A DNA stretch of 64,000 nucleotides, taken from Luzula sylvatica (taxonomy: Eukaryota; Streptophyta; Magnoliopsida; Poales; Juncaceae). How positions within the stretch are numbered: position 1 is the first letter of the stretch; every line of letters starts with the position of its first letter. The position numbers and the translations under genes are program-made. The notes beneath the pieces are model-generated. The model searched no databases. It had not been told where the DNA came from and worked only from the letters and a program-made list of their open reading frames with translations. This document shows, piece by piece, positions 34,970 through 46,022 of this stretch. The DNA lies in the NCBI GenBank assembly GCA_946800325.1, contig OX326956.1, positions 43,398,052-43,462,051 of the forward strand, read 5' to 3'.

Positions 34970-35418
34970 TTGAAAGATAACTTTTCCAACAATATTTCAA
35001 CAAATATTAAAAACAATAATTGTAATAAAATAAAATTTCCATTTTATTAGTTGCTTCCCTAAAGTACTTTTCAAATATTTGTGTCCCAAAAAAAATGTGT
35101 TCATAAAAATAGTTTTGTAAAAAAAATACAATCGTAACATATATATTTATGTCCACCATCTTAAAAGTCTACCGGTACTAAATTTTCAAATCTTTTTGAA
35201 GACTATTAGATAATAATTAAGATGAGAATTTATGTCCCAAGAATAGTACATTGTACTGCTCATACTAGAGGTCTCAAGTTCAAATCTTTCATAGTACCAA
35301 TTTTGTGTTTGGTTTTAGATTTAGTAAATCAAATCAAGTAAATTATTTACGGGTAAGTAATAATAAAGGTCAAATTATTCAAATGTAAAAGAAGTGTGTT
35401 TCTGCCAGGTGTAAAGAA

Positions 35419-36781
35419 AGTACTAATTAACCCACCCCCTTATTTTGCACCTATCTTGAGCCCCCTCATGAAGCCACATCATCATTCTTATCTTGATTAT
35501 TAACCATTAGATTGTGTGATGTGACTTCATCATATGCATTAATATTATATTTGATAATTTAAGACATGTATTTTGTATTATTATTTTTAAGTATTAGTTT
35601 GAACCATTAGATGTAGTCATGTGGTTTAATCTCAATCATTAATTTTTTGTTAGATTTTTTGAAGATCATATTTTGTGTAGTCATTTATGTGTTATTATTT
35701 TTCATCATGTTTTAAGCATTCTTAGAAAGCCACAACATCCTACATTAATGATGTGACCTATTATTATTGGTTATAATCATATTAGACCAAGTCTAATCAA
35801 TTGTTGAACATTTCACATAAACTTATATGATCAAATGTAAATGCAATGGAATATAAAAAATTTATATATGAAATACTAATTATTTAATATGTAATATTAT
35901 AAAAAATACAACATATATTAGTATTATTTTTGGAAATTAAATTTTATAAGCCCATCAAAAATATTCATTTTATTTTTCTCTTTATTTTGACATCCATATT
36001 AGCATAGTTCATACATACCATTTTTCATAATTTCAATTTGTAAAGATATTATGTAAGAAAATACAATGCAAAAAATACACATTTACCTAATATATTTTTA
36101 AGAATTATATTTACATAATAGAATTTTTAAGTATTATTATTTATTTTTTTTAAAATTATAACAATAAAAATCTCATATAATACTAAGTAGATTATATTTG
36201 TGTTTTTAAGCAAACAAAACTTTTTCGAAAAATAATAGAATTAAAAGAAGTTTATCCATCTAAAAAACTTTTAAACTTATAAACACCTATCAAATTGTGT
36301 TGTTATTTTACAAAATGTATAATAAAAAAAAATCATATGATATTATTTATTAAATTACTTTCACTATTAAGTTTTATATTATTTTATATTTTCCATGGCA
36401 TTTTGAATCAATAAAAATTATTGCTATATATAATCAATAATGTGTTACTACATATGTTTTATGATTCATTATTTTAATTTTTGATACTGTATGCAATATT
36501 GTGAACAATTATATAATATTTGCTGTTACGTTTTTCTTAAAATATATTATATATTATTATATAATGACACTAATATGGGTACTATTATTTGATTAAAATA
36601 ATGGGATTTTTTGTTATCATAATGTAAAATAATTGTAAAACATATGAATAATCATCGATAAATAAATTCAAATAACTTTATTTTAAGATTATACAATTAA
36701 TATTGTCATACAAATATATAATTGTATTACAATGAAAAACATAATTTACATGCTCGCCGCGCAGCGCTAGTTTTCTCCTAG
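35419..36781 (+). mobile_element. Helitron-like insertion, about 1.36 kb
   Basis: It interrupts an AT-rich dispersed repeat that continues as ttataggtcaaag. The right end is gctcgccgcgcagcgc, then tagttttctc and ctag before a T, which fits a Helitron 3' end. The left end (taacccaccccctt) lacks the usual TC, so the class is uncertain. Interior AT-rich, no ORF. Confidence 0.45.
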
Positions 36782-37603
36782 TTATAGGTCAAAGTACAAT
36801 GTTAAATATCATTAATTTCTTATTTATTAAAATAACGTGAATATCTTCTTTGTTAGATTTTTAAATTATTTTATAAAAAATATTTTTAAAAATAGAATCT
36901 CTATGAGACGTTAAAAAAAATATAATAATTTTACCAATAATATTTCAACAAAATATTTTAAACTATTTTTGTAACACAATACATTTTCCATTTTTTTAGT
37001 TGCTTCCCTAAAGTATTCCTAAAACAATTTTGTAAAGAAAAAAATAACCATAATATATACATTAACGTCACCGTCTTATAATTCTACACAGTACTAATTT
37101 TTCAAATCTTTTTGAAGACTATTAGAATTAATAATTAAGATTAAGATGACAATTTATGTCCCGACAATAGTACATTCTACTCTACATATTAGAGGTCTCA
37201 AATTGAATTTTCGGTGTATAAATTTTATATTTGGCTTTAGATTTAGTGAGTCAAATCAAATAAATTCTTAAAGTTGTAAGTAATAATTAAGTTCAAATTA
37301 TTCACACGTAAAAGAAGTGTGTTTCTGGCAAGTGTAAAGGAACTAATAATTATAGGTCAAAGTAGAATGGTAACTATAATTAATGCCTTACAAATTTATT
37401 AAAATAACACAAATACATTCTTCGTTAGATTTTTAAAATTTTATATTGTATAAAGAAGTATTTTTAAACATAATATTTCCGTGACACTTCAGAAAAATAT
37501 AATAACTTTTCCAATAAAGTACTTTTCAACATAATATTTCAACAAAAAAAATTCAATTTATTTAGTAAAAAAATACAATTTCCATGTGAAAGAGAGTAAT
37601 GCT
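36782..37603. repeat. AT-rich dispersed repeat, no gene
   Basis: Similar to 34970-35420 and, in reverse orientation, to 3838-4320. Two further pieces lie at 41395-41715. Confidence 0.55.
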
Positions 37604-39569
37604 TGAAGGAAATACAATTTTGGATCATCGATAAAATGATACATATAAGGACAAACGAACGCACGCGTTTGTATGCATAAATAATGTGTATATTAGATGC
37701 ACATATGTATATTGGATATACATAGTTAAATTGATAAAAAACGATTTTATGAAGAAAACCAGACAATTCAGTTTAAATAGTTTTAGTAAAACTGGCATAA
37801 CATTCTGATAACAACTCCAGAATGGTTCAAATTGGGTTGGTTAGATAATAAGATTATATAGAACTTTCGTGAAGAAATATATTTCATTTGAGCGATTTAT
37901 CATTTTGTTTTAATATAATACCGAAAGAATGTGACAGTTTGACATACAGTTAGTAAACATTCATAACTTTCGCATCTGAACTCCAATTTGGCTGGTCCAA
38001 ATTAGGTTGGAAAGATAATTAGATTATCTACAACTTTCGTGAAGGTATGAAGTCGGTTGGAACGAGTAAACAATTTCGTTTCAACATAATAATGAAAGAG
38101 TGCATCCAGTTTTATATTTTAAAGGGTGTATAACAGTTGTATATATATATATATGATGTTTCACTCTCCTCTATAAAATTAAACATGAATCTAATTCGGT
38201 CCAGAAATTAGAGACACACTTGTTCAATTTTTGAATAAGTGTGAACACAAGTGAGAGAGAGAGAAAGGGAGAAAAAACATTTTTCTCTATTAGGGAATTC
38301 AATCAGATCAAACACGCTCACACGCGTACCGTCTAGACAATTACGTGTTGTGACCGAGAGACTACGACTCACTGCGGATTCGGATAGAGGAGTTCGCATT
38401 TTGTGGCTCTTCATTTGTGATCAAACCGGAGAAGTAAACGCAAGCCCAGTCCCACATTTTCGGGTACCCGAAGCCAAGTTTGAAAGAGGCCCTCATATCC
38501 AATTAATTTTTTCGAAAAAAGTCAAATGTGTCTTTTGTTTCTTTTTCTTTTTTTGACATCCAGAAATAAGCATGACGATGACAACAATGTGCCTAATTTT
38601 GAAACAAAATTAACACACTCAAATAAAAATCGAGATCAACAAATTGAAATCAACACACTAAAATGAATATCGAGATCAAAAGCTAAAATTACCACACTTA
38701 AATGAGCACACTATAAGAAATAACGAGATGAACATACCTAATTTTGAGAATCAATAAACAATTTGTGCAGCAGCAAAAAAAATTGCTAAAAATTATGCAA
38801 CAATAAAGAGTTTTCCCCTAACAACCAGGCCACAAAAATGCGAAATTCCAGTACTGCAGAGAGAGCCAGAGGAGGGCGAACATGAATTACAGCAGAGAAA
38901 TGAGGCTTCTCCAGGCTCTAGCCACTGAACGTCACGATTTCTTCTTTAGTGAGAGAGAGAGCTAGCGAATAAGACCTTCCTTCTAAAACAAGTCACGGCA
39001 AAAAAGAGAGGGGAGAGAGAACATAGGAGGCGCTAAAAGAGAGACATGAGAGAGATCACTTACAGGGGGAAATGAAAAGAATTGAGCCGAGTTGTTGTGG
39101 GCTAGCTGAGAAAATTTTAAAATACTGATGGATAGTATTGTGGATAGTATTGGTTTTAAACTTTTACCTTGTTAGTATATATAGGTCATATACATGTATA
39201 TGGACCCCCCCCCCTCCTAGATATGGATCCGAAGCCCAGGCTTCTTGGTCCTATATCTGGGGCAGACCTGAGTAAATGAGTAAAAGATTGTGGAAGCGTG
39301 GGGACATTGGATACACGAAGACAACCGAAAACGTATCAAGACGATGAGAGACGTGCGGGCGTCGGACGTACGAATAGTCACCAACGTGACATCAAAATGA
39401 AAGAAGGACGAAAGTGATCAATCCGTTGAGCGTGATCAATTTCACGCCGGTAATCGTCTATTTGTCTATACGTTGTGCCCATGGAAAGGTGGTGAGATCT
39501 CGGATCTTGGGAACCGGACCGGGTCGTTATATCCGTTGCCCATGGTCCTGGACGGATCGATTTTCAACA
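37604..39569 (+). repeat. Diverged copia-type LTR, with an internal insertion
   Basis: Starts tgaaggaaatacaat like the copia LTRs at 12765 and ends ttttcaaca before a primer site. TATA-like ctataaaatt at about 38172. Compared with the solo LTR at 39988-41089, it has extra sequence at about 38500-39220. Only one LTR of this copy is found, with its leader to the right. Confidence 0.72.
38500..39220. mobile_element. Unclassified insertion in the LTR, about 0.7 kb
   Basis: Absent from the related solo LTR. It ends with a near-perfect palindrome (39184-39206, ggtcatatac...tatggacc), a C run and ctag, recalling Helitron ends. The next base is A rather than the expected T, and no TC start is evident. 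GA-rich leader-like sequence at 38850-39060 may be captured. Confidence 0.35.
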
Positions 39570-39570
39570 G

Positions 39571-39583
39571 TGATATCAGAGCG
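39571..39583 (+). other. Primer-binding site after the diverged LTR
   Basis: tgatatcagagcg, one base from the usual tggtatcagagcg. Leader sequence follows to 39987 and resumes at 41090 beyond the solo LTR. Confidence 0.65.
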
Positions 39584-39987
39584 ATCGTCATCAATTGGAG
39601 ATTCGACTCATAGTCGTATAAGTGTTATATGCACGTGTGTAAAAGTTACGCACGTTTCCATGAAATTAGATATTTAGAAACTCAATTTCAATTAAAATCA
39701 CAAGTAGAATTACACTAGCGATCAATCATGTGACGATTCAGAGTATCTAGGAATGATCATGAAAACGTTTCTCGATAAGTCGTTTTGGAAACGAGCGAAA
39801 ACGAAAAAAACGACAAAAACTGTCGAAAAACTGTGTTTTCTGTGCCCCCAGAGCCAATTTTCTCCCCCCCCCCTCCTTCGTCCCCAGGGGAGTGGGGGGT
39901 TGCGTAGGGGTCCAACGGGGGTGAAGGGGTGCGGCGGCACGTTGGGGGCTTCACGTTCCAGAGTCTCCCAAGGGGTGCGGGGGTGCG

Positions 39988-40568
39988 TGTTGGGAATTCG
40001 CGCGACCCCGGGCCCGCGCAACGGATATGAAGGCCCGGTCCGGTTCCCTAAATTCAAGATCACGCCATGACTTCGAGGGTACGATGCAAAGTAGGATAGA
40101 CGATTACCAGCGTGAAATTGATCACGCACGACGGGTTGATCGCTCGCATCCTTCTCTTCCTTCGGTGTCACGTTGGTGACTAGCCCGTACGTCCCATACC
40201 GCACGTCTCCCACCGTCTTGACACGTCTCGGGTTGTCTTCGTGCGTTCCATGCCCGCATGCTTCCACAGCCTGTTACTCGATTCGCTCGTTTCCGTCTCC
40301 GGCAGATTTCGTTCCTCCGAATCGATCACAACCGAAAGAGCCCCAGATGTTGCTCCTCTACGTGTATCCACCTTGACTCGTAAGACGTCGGTTGCGGGTG
40401 CAACTGCCTAGACGAAGCACCGGCGAACTTCCTCGATCGATTGATTCTCTTCTCCGAAAAAACTGTTTTTCTCTGTTCTCTCTCTTTACACCATTTCACT
40501 CAATAGAAAGATGTCTCTCAATATTTCTGGAATATTCTGAATATTCTGAATGAATTCACATATGGATT

Positions 40569-40619
<51 letters not shown>

Positions 40620-41089
40620 TCCTATTTATATCACATAGGATTAGGATTGGCCAAAAGACATGTATATCCAATATACACTCTTTCACACAGAAAGTTGCAT
40701 GAATCTGTCCAGTATTCTGTCCATACGAAATTGGTAAATTCCTCTGACAGAAAATCAACCAACACGAAAGTTGTAGATAATCTTATTATCTACACGACCC
40801 AATTTGGCCTGGCCCAATGGGAGTTCGTATGCAAAAGTTATGACTGTTTTACTAACTATATGTCATACTGTTGCAACCTTTCGGTATTTCATATAAACGA
40901 CACTGATACTTCGTTCATATGAAATATATTTCTAGATGAAGGTTGTAGACAATCTTATTATCTATCTAACCCAATTTAAACCATTCAAATTGGATTTTTC
41001 TACTGAAAGATATGACCACGAATATACGCTTACATTCGTTTATCCTTGTGTACATTTTTACGGTTGATCCTGAAACTGTATTTCCTTCA
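39988..41089 (-). mobile_element. Solo LTR, minus strand, same family as the copia LTRs
   Basis: On the minus strand it starts tgaaggaaatacagtttc and ends attcccaaca. A perfect 5-bp TSD, gtgcg, lies at 39983-39987 and 41090-41094. Length 1102 bp. It includes tatataaat-type TATA (about 40623), a (GA)n tract at 40574-40615 and aagacaacccgag shared with the LTR at 37604. It is nested in the leader of that element, in the opposite orientation. Confidence 0.9.
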
Positions 41090-41299
41090 GTGCGTTTGGG
41101 GCTGGACAGTCAAGCCCCCAGGGTCACTTTTCCTGCCCCCTAGACCATTTTTCACGCCTCCTCGATGTTGTTTTTGTTTTCGCCATAACTTTGGCTGCGA
41201 TACTCAAAATTTTGAGTTCTTTATATCGATACAATCGGCACCATTCATACTTTCATATAAAATAATTATTAAATGTTAATGATCAATAAATATTGTGAT

Positions 41300-42029
41300 A
41301 TATTGATATAATAAGATTATGTCAACTTCTCAACATGTATTATCATGATCCCTCATAATATTTAGTGATTTAAATATCAAATTATTTGGTTGACTTTAGA
41401 TTTGGTGATTTTAACCAAGTGAATTATTTACGTGTAAGCAACAATTATGGTCAAATTACTCACACATAAAATAAGTGTGCTTCTGCCGTATTAAAATAAG
41501 TAATACTTATAGGGGTCAAAGTAAAATGTTAAATATCATTAATCTCTCACATATTATTAAAATACATGAATACCTTCTTAGTTTTTTAAGTTTTAATATT
41601 TTATAAAAAAAGTATTTTTAAAGATAGTATCTCAATAGCAATTTCAGAAAAATATAATAACTTTTCCAATAATATTTCAACAAATTTTTTATGAAAAAAT
41701 ACATTTTGCATTTTCGAAAGTAAGATCATGTAATCATTCCACCAGACAACATAGAAAGTGAGAGATCGAGAGTTAGAGAAATATAAAGTAAGAAATACAT
41801 AGAAAGAGAGAGGGAATGTAAGGATAGTCATAGAGAGAAAGGAAAGTGAGTTTGTATCCTTGTAATAGATTTGTGTAATAAAATTAGGTTTTGAGTATCG
41901 TTGTGTTGCACAAATTTCAACACTAATCAGTCCAAAATATATCTACTAACCATCTTGATTGACACATCAACACTCCTTTAGAGGTGTTAGATAGAGTGCC
42001 ATTATATATAACCCCTTTACGTTACTACG
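41300..42029. other. AT-rich repeat debris, no gene
   Basis: 41395-41715 belongs to the dispersed repeat also seen at 3838 and 36782. 41700-41960 is GA-rich and looks like a decayed LTR end (tgtgttgcacaaatttcaac), without boundaries. Confidence 0.4.
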
Positions 42030-43895
42030 TGACTTCAATATTTATTACATTACACCCCCATAATTTGATATTTGTGGCATCTAGCAAAATTTACATATTG
42101 CCCCCTTAAAAAACTTGCAAATCCATGTCCCTCTAAAACCTAAGATTTCATATGGAGATGGATACCCCCTACAAGATAAATGAAATATTAATTATATATT
42201 ATTCTCCTTTCTTTACTAGGAAAACTCTCAAATAATTTTTTTATACATGTAACCGATGACATTAATCATGAAAAATTGTTTAACTTTTCCTTAATTAATG
42301 GATCTTCGACAATCACTAACAGCAAGGTGTTGGTAATATTATATTATTTTCATAATTTTTGAGTGGTCTCAGTTATAATTTGTACAAGGTTATTCATGTA
42401 ATTCATGAATATTGTTATCTCATGTACCTGCGGCCGGGAATTGTTCAATAAGAGATAATGAAGTCCACAAATTCACTATTTACACTTTCTATTTTTGTAA
42501 TCTGAATTTTCTCATTTGGTCACCCCCATTGTCTTGACATCATTTCTGGAGAGAAATAATAAAAAACAACTACTGAAATAACAATTTTTCTGGTCACACC
42601 TATTATCATTTCGCCGAAAAGAAACTGTAAAGTATCCTACGTAGAAGCTCAATAGTCACAGTCAGGGCCGGCCCCGGGGTAAGCCCGGCAAGCCCCCGGG
42701 CTAGGGCAACCGCCTGAGTAAGGGCAACACTTTAGAGAAAAATTCCAGTGTATATATAGTTAAAATATGAGAGTTTGAACTCTTCTCTCGTGAGAAAGTT
42801 AAAGATGGGGAAGATGAAAGACCTAAGATAAAATGGTAAGATTGTATGTGCATATTAATTTGTGTATTTTGTGTTTTAGACTAAAATGATAAAACTATTA
42901 ATACTCTTTTCCTATTACAGAGAATATATTACAATATATTCACATTAGATCATATGAAAGTAGGCCCTACAATAATTCAATATATTTGTTGATATTCTAG
43001 GTCTCTTTACATATTTGTACCGTCTAATACTCAAGGATGACGTGGCATTGTATTATTGGATATATATTTTCAGTTTATCAATATGTACAAAATTGTAGAA
43101 TACAACAATGACATATCATTAAGTGAATCCAATAAAGGTCTACACAATTTTTTTTGTTTTTTCTCATAAATGCCCTTAGGCTAGCTCCCCACAAAATAGA
43201 CGGGGTAATTAAGCGGGTATTCCTGTAATTAAGCGGGATACCCAAAAAATAGTATGTATATCATTTATTTCTTAATCCGCATTACAAGATTTTGGTTTAT
43301 TATTTTTTATTTGGGTATGTATTAAGTGAAAATGAAATACACAGTTTAGATTCTTTTAGAAATTAGAAAGAATTATGGTACAAATACTATTTCCCATTTC
43401 TCATTTTTATTGGAATGTTCATGATATTTCATATTTTTAGGTATATATGTAAAGTTTTGGGTTTTTTTTTTAAGGCAAAAAAAATACTACAAATACCTAT
43501 GGGTTTTCATAAAAAAAAAATACTACAAATAATTGATTAATTAAAAAAAGTAAATTTATATCACTCAGCTAGTTGGTTTTTGAGAAATATATATATTATA
43601 TTTCATTTGTCATTCAGTCAAACCAGCACAAATTATTTTTATTTTATTTTATTTCTTTTTTGAAGATGTTATTTCATCATGAGATTTAAATGATGTAAAT
43701 ATTTTGAAATTTTTTTAATGATAGAGGCAACATTTTCGAACAAAATTGAAACATTCACATTTTGGGCTAGGGCAACCATATTGTCGGGGCCGCCCCTGGT
43801 CACAGTGCAAGTCAATCATGGCGGTTGGATCAAGAACAATCCAACGGTAGTTATCCAATTAACGTCTAAAAAACTGAAATCACTTCACTATAAAT
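42030..43895 (+). pseudogene. MYB copy 4 upstream region and exon scrap, plus strand
   Basis: 42030-42662 and 43799-43890 are the reverse complement of the copy 1 upstream DNA (about 1640-860). The sequence then jumps to a scrap of exon 1 end (aaaagggccaatgggattc) at 43895-43925, without an ATG. The hAT element at 42663 splits it. Confidence 0.75.
42663..43798. mobile_element. Non-autonomous hAT-type element
   Basis: A perfect 8-bp TSD, gtcacagt, lies at 42655-42662 and 43799-43806. Terminal inverted repeats are cagggccggccccgg at the left and the complement of caggggcggccccga at the right, with gggctagggcaac repeated inside both ends. This end type is common in plant hAT elements. No transposase ORF. 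Confidence 0.94.
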
Positions 43896-43929
43896 TACCA
43901 AAAAGGGCCAATGGGATTCTGATGAAAGA

Positions 43930-44129
43930 TGCGTAATAATTACACGGCTTCTTCATAATCCCATGGTCCCTTTTGGTAATAGGCTTTTCTAATTTCTTCA
44001 CCTTGACTATTGGAGTGATCACTAAACCCCCAACTTCTTTTCATCTAAGGAATCATAAAGAAACGATTCGTCGAAGTAGCCTTGATTTCCTTCAGCGCCA
44101 TCATCGTGGTTGAGTGAAAAATTATCCAT
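43930..44129 (-). pseudogene. MYB copy 5 exon 1 fragment, minus strand
   Basis: Starts MDNFSLNHDDGAEGNQGYFD with one 11-residue unit, then DESFLYDSLDEKKLG. An extra base shifts the frame. In the next frame it reads SDHSNSQGEE and QKGPWDYEEA, the start of the MYB repeat, and then ends. Its upstream region (44130-44545) matches the other copies, with a (GA)n tract at 44153-44183. Confidence 0.8.
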
Positions 44130-44149
44130 GGCCGAGGTGCAGATGAGAC

Positions 44150-44187
<38 letters not shown>

Positions 44188-44545
44188 ATTCTGAGAGATT
44201 GCGGCAATTGAATTGTGAGTATTTATAGTGAAGTGATATCAGTCTTTTAGACGTTAATAGGATAACTACCGTTGGATTGTTCTTGATCAAACGGTCAGGA
44301 TTGACTTGCACTGACTTGCACTGTGACTCTTGAGCTTCCGCATAGGATACTTTACAGTTTCTTTTATGCGAAATGATTACAGAGGACCAGAAAAAGTTGT
44401 GTAATTTCAGTAGATGTTTTTTATTTTTTTCGCAAGAAATTATGTCAAGACACTAGGCGTGACGAATTGAAAAAATTCAAAATTCAGATTACAAAAATAG
44501 AAAGTGTAAATAGTGAATTTGACGACTTCATTAATTTCACTTGTA

Positions 44546-44858
44546 TATCTAAAATTATTAAAAGTAATTTTCTTACGTACAAAATAATTATTTCAAAATT
44601 ATGATTTTTATTTGTGAAATATAATATTTTTAGATATATATCTAATATAAAACATTTTCTAGTAGGCATACATTTTATTTATTTAAAAATTAGTTTTTCG
44701 AAAATTTAATAATAAAATATATATTTATTTTAATATATTTTTATATGATAGATAATCCAAAATTATAAACACCATGTAACTCGAAAATGGAGCTAAATAT
44801 CATGCAAGAAGTGGATCACCATGTAAGAAGCTAAATATCACCACATAACTTTATAAAT
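44546..44858. other. AT-rich spacer
   Basis: Nothing recognised. Confidence 0.5.
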
Positions 44859-44868
44859 AAATATCATG

Positions 44869-45130
44869 TTGCCAATGGTCTCATAACCTAGATGGTTGAG
44901 TGCTCAGCACAATAAAGCTTCATGTTGTAGAGGTTGTGGCTTCGAATCCCGGCGGCATCAATATAAAAAAAAAACATATAATGACCACGATTCGTGGCCT
45001 AGGATTCTCTTCAAAAAAAAATAAGAATATTGTCTTATATATTCTCCCCAAATTCTCTCTTTCGTTTCATTTTTTTGATCTAATATATTCGAGGTCTCGA
45101 CACATTGTCCAACCTCCTTCAAAAAAAAAA
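44869..45130 (+). mobile_element. tRNA-derived SINE
   Basis: Pol III promoter boxes are visible: box A taacctagatgg (44884-44895) and box B ggcttcgaatcc (44938-44949). An A-rich tail ends at 45130. A direct repeat aatatcatg flanks it (44860-44868 and 45131-45139). No protein. It moves with LINE enzymes. Confidence 0.85.
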
Positions 45131-45229
45131 AATATCATGCATGTAACTCGAAAATACCTTGTCAAATCTATGTGTATTTAACTGCATGTGATGTAACTTT
45201 ATATGGTGATATTTAGCTTCATGCAGTAT

Positions 45230-46022
45230 TGACAAAAATTAAAATTTATTACACCCAAAATGTACCTGCCGAATCCTCCATTACAAACAATTACATTTAA
45301 TTTACTCAAAATTATTCAATAAAATGTACGTGCTAATTAAAAGATATGGGGAATTCTATCATACACCCTTTTACAAGGGTATTTTGGGTATTTTAGCAAT
45401 TAATTATATTTGTAAAAGGGTGTATCATAAAATTTATCTTTTATGGATATTTTTGTTTAAATAAACAACAAAAAATTCCAATTTAGTCAAACATTAATTG
45501 ATAAATATATTTGACATCTTACCTTAAATATTCATAAATGGATAATTACTCCAAATACCCTTGAAAATTGGTGTATGATAAGGAAAAGGGTGTATGATAG
45601 AAGCCCCCAAAAGATATAATTAAATATTCAGTAAAATTTATTCAAAATTATGAATTCGAATAAATATTAATTATGTATTAAGTTAACAGCCAACATGTAC
45701 TAGTTATTATTTTAATTAAATATATAATAATTTAGAACATAGATCATGTAATGGTAAAATTTGGGAACAAATATCAATTTTTCAATTGAACTAATACCAA
45801 AATACAAAGGCGGGCTTCCATAGGTGCCTGGCGAGGTATGATTCATCACCTTTTTTAATTTCCTGCACTAACTAACTAACCAACAAAAATTAAGAAAGGC
45901 GCAGAATGGTTCTCCGCCTGGCGCTGAATGGTATCCCGCAAAAGATATTTTGAGAATTATGTTCAAAACTTGGTAATTTCGCGAATTAACTTCAGTAACA
46001 TGGTTACTGTTGGAAAATTTCC
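45230..46022. mobile_element. MULE derivative with one recognisable terminus and half of a fold-back unit
   Basis: The right end (45900-46022, tctccgcctggcgctgaatg and following, ending ggaaaatttcc in reverse) matches the TIR of the element at 52575-54434. The left part (45245-45770) matches one arm of the fold-back unit found there, interrupted by a MITE. The left terminus is not recognisable. Confidence 0.6.
45348..45608. mobile_element. Mutator-type MITE with perfect 9-bp TSD
   Basis: TSD aaaagatat at 45339-45347 and 45609-45617. Terminal inverted repeat ggggaattctatcatacacc. 261 bp, same family and length as 3528-3788, reverse orientation. Confidence 0.93.

Noticed and set aside
39722..40267. 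181-codon minus-strand ORF
   Set aside because: It lies across the solo LTR boundary and GC-rich leader, with no recognisable domain and a start outside the LTR.
37604..41089. A complete retrotransposon with two LTRs
   Set aside because: The two LTRs are in opposite orientation and the right one has its own TSD, so it is a separate solo LTR.
44881..44950. A functional tRNA gene
   Set aside because: The tRNA-like part has no cloverleaf that I can draw and is followed by a SINE body, A-tail and TSD.
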